Shown one piece after another: positions 25,571-33,380 of a stretch of DNA of 64,000 bases. Both the position numbers and the translations under genes were made by a program. The first letter of the stretch is position 1. Each line of letters begins with the position of its first letter. The stretch is from Deltaproteobacteria bacterium. Its GTDB lineage: Bacteria > Myxococcota > Kuafuiibacteriia > Kuafuiibacteriales > Kuafuiibacteriaceae. The stretch is from assembly GCA_016703535.1 (NCBI GenBank), contig JADJBV010000001.1:6810001-6874000 (forward strand). Reading direction: 5' to 3'. A model generated the notes under the pieces. It had not been told where the DNA came from. It was given only the letters and a program-made list of their open reading frames with translations, and did not search any database.

Positions 25571-26300
25571 TAACGTCGAAGGATTCGGCGATGAATCCCT
25601 GATGGTCGCGAACTACCAGGGCCGTACTCGCGCGCCGGATTCCCGTCACCGCGGGTTTCGGACACGCAGCTAGAACGGCAGATGGGTCCTCACCTGATAA
25701 AAGAAAGACCATGTGGACTATGCTCCTAGGAGCCATGGAGCCCGACTGCATTGACTGGAAAACCCGGGCGTCCTCGTCCTGATTCTCTTCATATAGGCGT
25801 TTGGTGATGAAGGCGAGCGTAGAGGGGTTGGGGCGCCCCTCGTGGGCGTCCAGCGAGCGAGCTGCATCTGCGACGACCGTTTTCGAGCACTTCGCCCGGC
25901 TCTTGCACTCAACCTTTAGCACCTCAACTGGTACCTTCTTTTTGTTGAACGCAACAATGTCGTTGCCGTGCATTGGCATCTCACGGTCGCTCTTCCAACG
26001 GAGCTTGCGGATTGGTACGGTAAATTGGGTTTCTGAATCCACGTACTCGCTTGCAAGGAGCTCCCCAAGGTCCCCCGAGCGAGTGCGCTTTGAGGTCGGT
26101 AGACTATGGGCAATTACTGCCGCAGCCTTTTTGTATCCCCCCGCCTTGAGGATGGTCGAGTCGCCAACAAAATGTTCACCTATAAGCCTCTGGACCTCTG
26201 TTATTGCCAGTTGGCGGGTCCCATTCTGCTCCTCATACACCGTCACACCGCGAGTGCTCGGAGTTGAGGGCCGCAGACATTTTTTGAAAAGCAAGCTCAT
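25560..26300 (-). CDS. hamA: HamA-like nuclease (DUF1837/HamA C-terminal domain)
   Basis: 246 residues. The C-terminal two thirds show a PD-(D/E)xK-type core: GDLGE (76-80), a basic strand PIRKLRWKSDREMPM, GNDIVAF with Asp114, then VEVLKVECKSR giving E131-x-K133. This pattern matches the HamA/DUF1837 family as I know it: a nuclease held inactive by HamB until phage-induced DNA damage, then degrading DNA and aborting infection. The helix after it (VVADAARSLDAHEGRPNPSTLAFI) is also typical. At 246 residues it is on the short side for the family, so the N-terminal part may be reduced. The gene is cotranscribed with and overlaps the helicase gene. No clear ribosome binding site precedes the ATG. 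Confidence 0.72.
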   Translation of the reverse strand: MSLLFKKCLRPSTPSTRGVTVYEEQNGTRQLAITEVQRLIGEHFVGDSTILKAGGYKKAAAVIAHSLPTSKRTRSGDLGELLASEYVDSETQFTVPIRKLRWKSDREMPMHGNDIVAFNKKKVPVEVLKVECKSRAKCSKTVVADAARSLDAHEGRPNPSTLAFITKRLYEENQDEDARVFQSMQSGSMAPRSIVHMVFLLSGEDPSAVLAACPKPAVTGIRRASTALVVRDHQGFIAESFDVNGS

Positions 26301-26363
26301 ATGGTCACAAGTTTGGACGAAAAGGACACGGCGTCGCTACCGGCTCAGCCTCATCGTACGAGT

Positions 26364-26747
26364 TTATCTCCGTAGGAGGTGGGCCGCAACAGTCGGCGTC
26401 CCGAAGGAACTCGGTCGGTTGGGACGGTTGTCGCGTAAGTGTGAGCGCCCATTGGTTCGAGCATACCTCGGCGGGTCATGATCCGAGATCGCGACCTGCG
26501 TTCCGCGGGAACGATAGGTTTCGTGGGCATGCAAGGCGACCCGCTTTGCGATTTCCGCGCGACGGCCAGCCTGCATTGGCATCAGCAGGCCCTCTTTCGT
26601 GTCTCGAAAGAGCCGGTCGGCAGCCTCGTCCAACACCTCGTTGAGGCGACGAATCCATCTTGGGTTGAGACGATTTTGGCGATTCGCCTTTGACGATCCT
26701 GACGAGGCTTCAATATCCTCGTCGAGATGGGGACGTCCCCAGTTCAC
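26364..26747 (-). CDS. Hypothetical small protein upstream of the defence genes
   Basis: 127 codons from a GTG, on the same strand as and 63 bases upstream of the HamA-like gene. Residues about 30-85 look protein-like (WIRRLNEVLDEAADRLF, then RRAEIAKRVALHAHETY) and use G/C-ending codons; the last ~45 residues look random. The start region overlaps the promoter and first 21 bases of the divergent HTH gene. It may be a small regulator or a decayed gene. An open frame on the other strand (26478-26693) competes for the same DNA and cannot be fully excluded. Confidence 0.35.
   Translation of the reverse strand: MNWGRPHLDEDIEASSGSSKANRQNRLNPRWIRRLNEVLDEAADRLFRDTKEGLLMPMQAGRRAEIAKRVALHAHETYRSRGTQVAISDHDPPRYARTNGRSHLRDNRPNRPSSFGTPTVAAHLLRR
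26690..26723 (+). promoter_or_regulatory. Promoter with overlapping operator of the HTH gene
   Basis: TTGACG (26690-26695), 18-base spacer, TATCCT (26714-26719). An inverted repeat GACGAGG (26701-26707)/CCTCGTC (26717-26723) covers the spacer and the -10. The ATG is at 26727, 7 bases after the -10, so the mRNA should be leaderless and autorepression is likely. Confidence 0.6.
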
Positions 26748-27092
26748 GCCTTGCTGATCAGCACTCGAGACTACGAGGAGTTGACTGCTGTCCTTGCCAA
26801 GGCTGGGCGCTCCGATCTGGCGAAGAAGCTCACCGAAGCAGAGCGGTCCGACGCCGAAACAATGACCACCCCCGAGGTCGCCGCGTTGTTCGGAGTTTCG
26901 TCAGCGAACACCATCAAGAACTGGGTCAACGGCGGTTGGTTCCCGGGCGCGTTCAAGACGGCCGGTGGTCACTGGCGCTTTCCGCGGGCAGAGGTCTACG
27001 CCTCGCTGGACCGGCTCAAGCAGCTGCGTGCGAAGAACGAGGGCGGGGACCTGATGCCGCCGGACTTCGACGAGGAACCTCCGCTGCTTTAG
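26727..27092 (+). CDS. Excisionase/MerR-type helix-turn-helix protein
   Basis: 121 residues. Residues about 48-95 form a winged helix of the excisionase/MerR kind: MTTPEVAALFGVSSANTIKNWVNGGWFPGAFKT..., with the typical GGHWRFPRAEV wing. The N-terminal ~40 residues (ISTRDYEELTAVLAKAG) form a helical part that may mediate dimerisation. Such proteins occur as antitoxins or regulators in defence islands and mobile elements. No toxin gene could be recognised in the following 325 bases. The promoter/operator arrangement suggests it represses itself. It marks the right edge of the lower-GC unit. Confidence 0.7.
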   Translation: MGTSPVHALLISTRDYEELTAVLAKAGRSDLAKKLTEAERSDAETMTTPEVAALFGVSSANTIKNWVNGGWFPGAFKTAGGHWRFPRAEVYASLDRLKQLRAKNEGGDLMPPDFDEEPPLL

Positions 27093-27417
27093 GCCCGAAG
27101 CTTCGCATCGCCAGGTGAGCTGCGCTGGTGTGTCGTTGCTTTGGCCCAGCCGGATCGGGTGTGAATCCGGATCTTGGTGTGGAAGGCCACCGCCTTCGGG
27201 TTGTCAGTTCGTACCCAGAGGTAGAGGCCGACACAGCCCCTCGCTTGGTCGCCGTCAAGCCCTCGATGAACTCAAAGATCGCTGCGCCGAGCTGTTTTGG
27301 CGTCCGCGATTTGGGTTCCAGGCGAACGACTCCCCGCGGCTGTTCAGGTCTTCTCCGGCGCAGTCGCCCACTGATTCACCGTCGGCAACGGGGGTCCGTC
27401 CATGTTAAGGCCGGGCC
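27093..27417. other. Gene-poor gap between the HTH gene and nadA
   Basis: 325 bases. Three open frames on the plus strand are possible but none has convincing codon use or a start signal; the short run ALDELKDRCAELFW in one frame may be a relic. A TAAGGC hexamer (27406-27411) lies 6 bases before the nadA ATG. No terminator hairpin, tRNA or repeat seen. Confidence 0.5.
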
Positions 27418-28371
27418 ATGGTGCACGCGGCGGTGATCGCTCCCAAACTCGACCTCTTCGACGAGATCGGGCGGCTCAAAAAGGAGCTGAACGCGGTGAT
27501 CTTGGGCCACTACTACCAGGACGACGACATCCAGGACGTGGCCGACTTCATCGGCGACTCGCTGCAGTTGGCCCAAGAGGCGGCCAAGACCAAGGCCGAC
27601 ACCATCGTGTTTTGTGGTGTGCACTTCATGGCCGAAACCGCCAAGATCTTGAACCCCAGCAAGTTGGTGTTGGTGCCGGATCTCAAGGCCGGGTGTTCGC
27701 TCGCCGACGGTTGTCCGGCCGAGGCCTTCGCGGCCTTCAAGGCCCAACACCCGGGGCACTTTGTGGTCAGCTACGTCAACTGTTCGGCGGGGGTGAAGGC
27801 CCTCTCGGACGTGATCGTCACCTCTTCCAACGCCAAGAAGATCGTCTCCCGGATCCCCAAAGATCAGAAGATCCTCTTCGCACCGGATCAACACTTAGGC
27901 CGTTACCTTATTAAAGAGACGGGCCGGGAGATGGTGCTTTGGCCCGGGTCCTGTCAGGTCCACGAGATCTTCAGCGAGAAGAAGTTGCTCCAGCTCAAGG
28001 AGCGGCACCCCCAGGCCAAGGTCGTGGCCCACCCCGAGTGTGAGGCGCCGGTGCTCAAGTTGGCCGACTACATCGGCTCGACCCGGGGGATCTTGGAGCA
28101 CGTGGTGGCCTCCGATCAGAAGGAGTTCATCGTGGCCACCGAACCTGGGATCATCCACCAGATGGAGAAGCAGACCCAGGGATCGGGCAAGGTCTTCATC
28201 CCGGCGCCGCCCGACTCGGCCTGTGCCTGCAACGAGTGCCCGCACATGAAGCTCAACACCTTGGAAAAGCTGTACCTCACCATGAGGTTGCGGAGCCCCA
28301 AGCTGGAGATGGACGAGGCCCTGCGGGTAAAGGCATACGCGCCGATCCAGCGGATGTTGGACTGGAGCTGA
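27418..28371 (+). CDS. nadA: Quinolinate synthase NadA
   Basis: 317 residues, the length of the short NadA type. NadA condenses iminoaspartate with dihydroxyacetone phosphate to quinolinate in NAD synthesis, using a [4Fe-4S] cluster. The three cluster cysteines can be placed at C93 (AGCSLADGCP), C179 (WPGSCQVHE) and C274 (CNECPHM). Other family blocks: LGHYYQDDDIQDVADFIGDS, FCGVHFMAETAKIL and ATEPGIIHQM. nadB and nadC are not nearby. The stop codon overlaps the ATG of alr by one base, so the two are cotranscribed. No Shine-Dalgarno site beyond a weak AAGG. Confidence 0.97.
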   Translation: MVHAAVIAPKLDLFDEIGRLKKELNAVILGHYYQDDDIQDVADFIGDSLQLAQEAAKTKADTIVFCGVHFMAETAKILNPSKLVLVPDLKAGCSLADGCPAEAFAAFKAQHPGHFVVSYVNCSAGVKALSDVIVTSSNAKKIVSRIPKDQKILFAPDQHLGRYLIKETGREMVLWPGSCQVHEIFSEKKLLQLKERHPQAKVVAHPECEAPVLKLADYIGSTRGILEHVVASDQKEFIVATEPGIIHQMEKQTQGSGKVFIPAPPDSACACNECPHMKLNTLEKLYLTMRLRSPKLEMDEALRVKAYAPIQRMLDWS

Positions 28372-29501
28372 TGATCGTCGACGACGAGTCGATCGCGCTG
28401 CGGCCGACCACCGCTTGGGTCGATCTCGGCGCCTTGCGGGCCAACGTGGCGGCGATCCGGCAGCGGGTCGGCCCGCGCCAGATCATGGGCATCGTCAAGG
28501 CCAACGCCTACGGCCACGGCCTGGTCCGAACCTCTCAGGAACTGTTGGCCGCCGGCGTCGACGGGCTCGGGGTGGCCTTCCTCGAAGAGGGCATCTTGCT
28601 CCGCCGCAGCGGCGTGACCGCGCCCATTTTGGTGTTGGGCGGGATCATCGGCAACCAGGTGGTCCACTTCCTGGAGCACGATCTCCAGATCACCGCGTCG
28701 TCGCCCTTCAAGCTCCAGCAGATCGAAGAGGCCGCCGCCGCGTTGGGCAAACGAGCCCAGATCCACCTCAAGCTGGACACCGGCATGGAGCGGATCGGCG
28801 TCCACTGGGACGGGGCCGCCAAGTTGTTCGAGGCCGCGGTCTCCGCCCAACACTGCGATCTGGTCGGTGTGTTTTCCCACCTGGCCTCCTCCGATGCTGC
28901 CGATCGAAGCTACACCCGCCTGCAGCTGGAACGTTTCCTCGAGGCCCTCGACTGGTTCCGTCAACGCAGCCTGCCTTGCCCACCGCGGCACCTGGCCAAC
29001 TCCGGCGCGATCCTCCAGCACCCCGACACCTGGTTCGAGATGGTGCGCCCCGGGATCACGCTCTACGGCCTGTACCCGACACCCGAGGTCGAGCGCAGCG
29101 TCCCCCTCCGCCCCGTGCTTTCACTCGAAAGTCGAGTGGTCTACTTCAAGGTGGTCCGTGAGGGATCTTCAGTAAGCTACGACTCGACCTGGACCGCTCA
29201 GCAAGACACCCGAGTGGTCACGGTGCCGGTGGGGTATGGCGACGGCTACTCGCGGCGTTTGTCGGGCCAGGCCCAGGTCTTGATCGGCGGTCAAAGGCAC
29301 CCGGTGATCGGCCGGATCACCATGGACGCCTTGATGGTCGATATTGGCAAAAGTTCGGCCTACAACGCCGACCCGGTGGTGTTGATCGGCGCTCAGGGAG
29401 AAGATCGCATCGGCGTCGAAGAGGTCGCGGGTTGGTTGCAGACCAACGTCTACGAGGTGTTGACCTCGATCAACACCCGGGTGCCTCGCCGTTATCGCTG
29501 A
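28371..29501 (+). CDS. alr: Alanine racemase
   Basis: 376 residues. The PLP-binding motif is VKANAYGHG with Lys43; the second catalytic residue is the Tyr of VSYDSTW, and VPVGYGDGYSR with GRITMDALMVD completes the family pattern. The enzyme makes D-alanine for peptidoglycan. The chosen start is the ATG that shares one base with the nadA stop codon; it gives the usual N-terminus (RPTTAWVDLGAL). The pairing with nadA is probably for expression only. The 3' end overlaps the convergent lipoprotein gene by 10 bases. Confidence 0.97.
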   Translation: MIVDDESIALRPTTAWVDLGALRANVAAIRQRVGPRQIMGIVKANAYGHGLVRTSQELLAAGVDGLGVAFLEEGILLRRSGVTAPILVLGGIIGNQVVHFLEHDLQITASSPFKLQQIEEAAAALGKRAQIHLKLDTGMERIGVHWDGAAKLFEAAVSAQHCDLVGVFSHLASSDAADRSYTRLQLERFLEALDWFRQRSLPCPPRHLANSGAILQHPDTWFEMVRPGITLYGLYPTPEVERSVPLRPVLSLESRVVYFKVVREGSSVSYDSTWTAQQDTRVVTVPVGYGDGYSRRLSGQAQVLIGGQRHPVIGRITMDALMVDIGKSSAYNADPVVLIGAQGEDRIGVEEVAGWLQTNVYEVLTSINTRVPRRYR

Positions 29502-30853
29502 GGTTCTTTCAACCGGACCACGATCAAGGCGTTCCGCGCGCCGGCCTCCCAGGCTTCGCTCGTGACCAGGCCGCTGGCCACGAAGACCCCGGGCGTGACC
29601 TTGGTGAGCTGCCGCAGCTCGAGGTCCCCCGGGATCAGCTGCGAATTGCAGTAGCCGCCGATGCTCGCCGCCCACTGCTGGAGCCATCCCCGCTGCCGCA
29701 GCTCCAGGAAACCTTGATCGAGGTCCACCGCGCTGACCACCCGCGATCGCTCCGACGGATCGGGGGCGGGGTTCGGGATCTCAACCCACTCATGATTGAC
29801 CCGCTGATAGAGTCCGGTGGCCCGGGTCGAGAGGAGCAGACCCGTCCACTCCGTATAAAGGAGGCCCGCTGCCGACCCCAACTCCACCGGCCACAACTCG
29901 ACGGTGAGGGGAGGACGCAGGCCTTCGTCGAACCAAAGGATCCCTTCGCCGGCCCGCTGCAGCGCCACGGCCTGTCCCGGGCCCAACCACAACAGGCTCG
30001 CGAGTTGGTTGGTGTCCACCGGCGGCGGGCCACGGATCAAGCTCACGTCGCCGCCGTAGCGTCGGTAGAAGTAGCCGAGCTCATCGAGGAAGAAGAACTC
30101 GATGGGGCCCCCCCAGTTGGGGCTCCCGGCGATGTGGCTGATCGCGCTGCCCCTGGTGCTGCTCTCGATCTGCTTGAGCCCGGCAAGGCCCACCCTCACC
30201 GTGCCGCTCCACAACTCGCCCGCCGAGCCGCCCAAGATCACCCGTTTATCGGGGGCGCTCCAAGCCGCTCGCACCCGGTCCTCGGCGGGCCCCAGGTTGG
30301 TCAGGCGTAAGGAGGGATCCAGGTGCAAGAACACGCTGCTGGTCACCACCAACAGGCCATCGAAGGTCGGGGTCACGGCCCAGGTTCGACGGCCCTCCAG
30401 GCTGAGGAGCTCGTAGGAGAAGTCGTAGCAGGGGCACTGGGCCCGGATCCGGTGGTTGAGGACCGCCGTCGGCAGGCCTTCGTAGCTCGTTGTCGTGAAC
30501 AGGGCGGCGCTCTTGGGCGTGAGCTCGTAGATGGTCGCGTCGTTGGGGAGCGCGGTGCCGCCACAGAGCTTGGGAACTGCGCTCTCTTGGATCCCCGCGG
30601 TGATGCGCAGGTCAGCCAGGGTGCGGGGTGTGTAGAACAGGAAGGTCCGTTCGGCGGCCGGCAGGTCCAGCACCAGCGGCGAATCGTCCAAGGGCCGGGC
30701 CAAGATCTCGATGCGATCTTCGAGGACCGAGGCCACCAACAAGGTCTGAGCACCCGGGACCCGTCCGGGCGCCGGGTACCGATCGGCCGGCGCGCTCCCG
30801 CAGCCGAACCCCAACAGGGCCACCAGGCCCCAGCGCCACCCGACCCGCCTCAT
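29492..30853 (-). CDS. Lipoprotein, possible beta-propeller
   Basis: 453 residues starting MRRVGWRWGLVALLGFGC, a signal peptide with lipobox GFGC. The mature part is built of repeated strand-like blocks of 40-60 residues (RTWAVTPTFDGLLVVTSS, RVRAAWSAPDKRVILGGS, QGFLELRQRGWLQQW), which suggests a beta-propeller, but no repeat motif is strict enough to name a family. Four cysteines are present (CGGT, CPCYD, YCNS). A TAGCAT hexamer lies 8 bases before the ATG. It converges on alr. Function unknown. Confidence 0.65.
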   Translation of the reverse strand: MRRVGWRWGLVALLGFGCGSAPADRYPAPGRVPGAQTLLVASVLEDRIEILARPLDDSPLVLDLPAAERTFLFYTPRTLADLRITAGIQESAVPKLCGGTALPNDATIYELTPKSAALFTTTSYEGLPTAVLNHRIRAQCPCYDFSYELLSLEGRRTWAVTPTFDGLLVVTSSVFLHLDPSLRLTNLGPAEDRVRAAWSAPDKRVILGGSAGELWSGTVRVGLAGLKQIESSTRGSAISHIAGSPNWGGPIEFFFLDELGYFYRRYGGDVSLIRGPPPVDTNQLASLLWLGPGQAVALQRAGEGILWFDEGLRPPLTVELWPVELGSAAGLLYTEWTGLLLSTRATGLYQRVNHEWVEIPNPAPDPSERSRVVSAVDLDQGFLELRQRGWLQQWAASIGGYCNSQLIPGDLELRQLTKVTPGVFVASGLVTSEAWEAGARNALIVVRLKEPQR

Positions 30854-30955
30854 CGCCAAAGATGCTAACACCCCGCCCGGCACGGGGTCTTGGGGGTGGT
30901 GTTGCGGCCGGGGGCGGGCCTGGGTACACCAAAGAGCCGGCCGGTGCCGGAATGC

Positions 30956-32350
30956 ATGCCGCCTAGCCAAAAAGAGCTCGAGAAGTTGGCCCAGCTCCTG
31001 GATCGGGAGCCTCACTATGAGCTGCTGGATCTGAGCCAGCTCAAAGATCCGGACGACATCGCCGCGGTGCGCCGCTACAAAGCCGGCGATCTGGTCCGAG
31101 TGGCGCGCAGCAGCGGCGAATGGTCCTTGGGGGTGGTCAGCGGTCGAGCCCCGGACGATCGGCTGAAGGTCCTGGTGCGCTCCAACGCCGACGGGCAGCT
31201 GAGCATCAAGGAGCCGAGCCACGCCTCGATCCTCAAGGCCAACCCCCTCAAGATCGGTGACTACGTGCAGCTCGGCCCGACGCCGTTTTGGGTGGCCGGC
31301 TTGGACACCGAAGGAGAGATCCTGGTGTTGACCCGCTCCGGACAGCGGGTCGATCCCAAGGAGCTCCGGGCCCGCATCGAGGAGCAGCTCCATCGTCCGG
31401 ATCGGGACGCAGATCGGACCATCGATCTCACCGCCGCCGACCTGGCCCGGATCCGGGGCGAGCCGCCGTCGGTGGTCACGACCCGACCCTTGACCGGAGA
31501 TCTGCCGATCAAACCTGGGCCCTACGTGCCGATCGAAGAGATCCTGCACGCCGACTCGGGCTTCGGCATGTTCGCCGGCAACCGGGAGACCGACACCGTC
31601 TACAACCTGAAGAGCCCGATCGCGGGCGCGGCGCTCCACACCGCCCGAGGCCACAACTACAAGAGCTGGAACGAAGACAGCGGCGCCCTCTTCGCCGACA
31701 ACCACGGCCGCTTGTTTTTGGGCGTCTTCGACCAGGCCGGCGGGGAAGGCAGCGACGAAAAGGCCCGCGGCGCCGCCAGCGCCTTGGCGGCCCAGATGAT
31801 GTTCGAAGAGATGCAGAAGGTCGCTGAAAACAACGGCGATGATCAGGCCGCCGAGTTCGGTTTGGTGAAGGCCGCCCAACGGGCCCACGAGGCGATCTTG
31901 GCAAGGGGCAAAGGTGAGGTGACCACCTTCGTCGGCGCGATGATCGAGAGCCACTCGGTGGTGATCGTCAACATCGGCGATTCCGGGGCCCAACACTACT
32001 CCCGGGACGGCCAACACCTGGCCAGCACCGAAGCCCAAGGTGTCGGACGGCTTTTGCTCGAGGGCCTGGGCATGTTGCGCAAAGAGAGCTTCAACCACGT
32101 CACCTATCGCTGGGAGGTCAGCGCCGGCGACTACCTGGTGTTCGGCAGCGACGGGCTCTTCGACTCCAAGCTCAAGCCCGAAGAGATCGGCGCGTTGTTG
32201 AGCAAGGCGGGCAACGCCGCCGACGCCACCCGCCGCCTGAGGGACGAGGTTAGCGAACGGATGAAGTCCAAAAAGGGCAAGCCGGACAACCTGACCGTCT
32301 TGGTGGTCCGGGTTGGTGATCCCGCGGACACCACCCTGCGGAGCGTTTGA
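30956..32350 (+). CDS. PP2C-type Ser/Thr phosphatase with N-terminal extension
   Basis: 464 residues. The C-terminal ~270 residues carry the PPM/PP2C pattern: FLGVFDQAGGEG (metal-binding Asp), VIVNIGDSGAQHY, VFGSDGLFD (metal-binding Asp) and PDNLTVLVVRV (last metal-binding Asp). The N-terminal ~190 residues are charged and contain two small beta modules (YKAGDLVRVARSSGEWSLGVV and IGDYVQLGPTPFWVAG) that may sense or position the enzyme. It is cytoplasmic. A Hanks-type kinase is 12 kb away; a functional link is only a guess. The GVFDGxGG block is altered to GVFDQAGGEG, but the metal ligands remain. Confidence 0.85.
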   Translation: MPPSQKELEKLAQLLDREPHYELLDLSQLKDPDDIAAVRRYKAGDLVRVARSSGEWSLGVVSGRAPDDRLKVLVRSNADGQLSIKEPSHASILKANPLKIGDYVQLGPTPFWVAGLDTEGEILVLTRSGQRVDPKELRARIEEQLHRPDRDADRTIDLTAADLARIRGEPPSVVTTRPLTGDLPIKPGPYVPIEEILHADSGFGMFAGNRETDTVYNLKSPIAGAALHTARGHNYKSWNEDSGALFADNHGRLFLGVFDQAGGEGSDEKARGAASALAAQMMFEEMQKVAENNGDDQAAEFGLVKAAQRAHEAILARGKGEVTTFVGAMIESHSVVIVNIGDSGAQHYSRDGQHLASTEAQGVGRLLLEGLGMLRKESFNHVTYRWEVSAGDYLVFGSDGLFDSKLKPEEIGALLSKAGNAADATRRLRDEVSERMKSKKGKPDNLTVLVVRVGDPADTTLRSV

Positions 32351-32361
32351 GTCAGGCCAAT

Positions 32362-32389
32362 TTGCACGGCTGCAAACTCAACTTGCACG
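32362..32389 (+). promoter_or_regulatory. TGCAA/TTGCA operator-like cluster upstream of the hydrolase gene
   Basis: Two overlapping inverted repeats: TTGCACGGCTGCAA (32362-32375) and TGCAAACTCAACTTGCA (32371-32387). They end about 45 bases before the GTG at 32434. The half-sites match the palindrome at the start of the neighbouring LysR gene, so this may be a regulator binding region. Confidence 0.5.
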
Positions 32390-32433
32390 TGACGGCGTTG
32401 TCTTGCGGCTAGGCAAAGCCAGAAGCTGAGGGC

Positions 32434-33363
32434 GTGTCCCTCACCACCGGCCCGGTTTTGGGCACCCCCCACCGCTTGAACACCCCCTGGGGGCCCCTCC
32501 ACTACCGGGAACATGGGCCCAAAGATGGGCTGCCGGTGGTCTTCATCCACGGGATCTTGGTCAACGGACGGCTCTGGGATCAGGTGTTGCCGGAGCTGGA
32601 CTCGGGGCTGCGGTGCCTGGTTCCGGACTGGCCCCTGGGCGCTCACCCCGAGGTGATGGCCGCCGACGCCCCGCTTCACGTCGACGGGGTGGTGGCCCTG
32701 ATCGATCACTTCTTGGACGCCCTTGATTTGGAGCAGGTGGTTTTGGTGGGCAGCGACAGCGGCGGCGCCTTGACCCAACTCTACGCCGTGCGGAACCCCG
32801 AGCGGATCCGGGCCTTGGTGCTGGCGCCCAGCGACGCCGACGGCACCTGGTTGCCCGGGATCTTCAAGCCGCTGGAGTGGGCGGCCTTTGTGCCGGGGGT
32901 CTTGTGGCTGGTGTCCCAGTTGATGCGGTGGCCGGCCTTTCGTCGCCTGCCGTTGGCCTTTGGGTGGTTGTCCCGGCACCTGGACCCCGAGCGCTCCGAC
33001 GCCTTTGTTTTGCCCTGGTCTCGTTCCTTCGGGCTGCGTCGGGACCTGGGGAAGTTTTTGCGGGACCTGGGGCCTCGACACACCCGGGCGGCGGCCCTGT
33101 TGCTCCCAGGGATTGCGGTCCCGACCCGGATCTTGTGGGCCACCGAAGACCCACTATTTCCCCCGGAGTTGGGGCGTTGGTTGGCGGCCACCATCCCCGG
33201 CGCTCAACTCCAGTGGGTCGAGGACAGCTACGCCTTGGTGCCCCTCGACCAACCGGTAGTGTTGGCCCGGGCGATCAACGAACACCTGCGAAGCGCCGGC
33301 TTGCTGCCAAACCGGAGCCTGGTGGGCGTGGTTGCAAGCGAAGTGGAGCTGGCGTCACACTAA
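32434..33363 (+). CDS. Alpha/beta-fold hydrolase with Asp nucleophile
   Basis: 309 residues from GTG (GAGGGC just upstream). The fold is clear: oxyanion region VVFIHGILVNGRLW (about 35-48), nucleophile elbow VGSDSGG with Asp108 in the nucleophile position, as in haloalkane dehalogenases and epoxide hydrolases, and the late Asp region WATEDPLFP. The place where the catalytic His should be reads VEDSYALVPLDQP, with no His, so the classical triad seems incomplete. This Tyr-containing variant occurs in some actinobacterial relatives as far as I recall. The stop codon overlaps the -10 of the next gene. Substrate unknown. Confidence 0.78.
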   Translation: MSLTTGPVLGTPHRLNTPWGPLHYREHGPKDGLPVVFIHGILVNGRLWDQVLPELDSGLRCLVPDWPLGAHPEVMAADAPLHVDGVVALIDHFLDALDLEQVVLVGSDSGGALTQLYAVRNPERIRALVLAPSDADGTWLPGIFKPLEWAAFVPGVLWLVSQLMRWPAFRRLPLAFGWLSRHLDPERSDAFVLPWSRSFGLRRDLGKFLRDLGPRHTRAAALLLPGIAVPTRILWATEDPLFPPELGRWLAATIPGAQLQWVEDSYALVPLDQPVVLARAINEHLRSAGLLPNRSLVGVVASEVELASH

Positions 33364-33380
33364 CTTGCATCCATGCAAGT
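33361..33380 (+). promoter_or_regulatory. -10 element and operator of the LysR gene
   Basis: TAACTT (33361-33366) is 6 bases before the ATG at 33373; its first three bases are the hydrolase stop codon. The inverted repeat ACTTGCATCCATGCAAGT (33363-33380, 8-base arms) covers the -10 and the start codon, an arrangement suited to autorepression. Confidence 0.6.

Noticed and set aside
26478..26693. 71-residue plus-strand open frame before the HTH gene
   Set aside because: No start signal or family features; it overlaps a minus-strand frame with better codon use. It cannot be fully excluded.
29492..32098. Long minus-strand frame joining the propeller-like lipoprotein to an upstream extension of about 415 residues
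   Set aside because: The extension is the shadow of the PP2C gene; the internal ATG at 30853 gives a proper lipoprotein signal.
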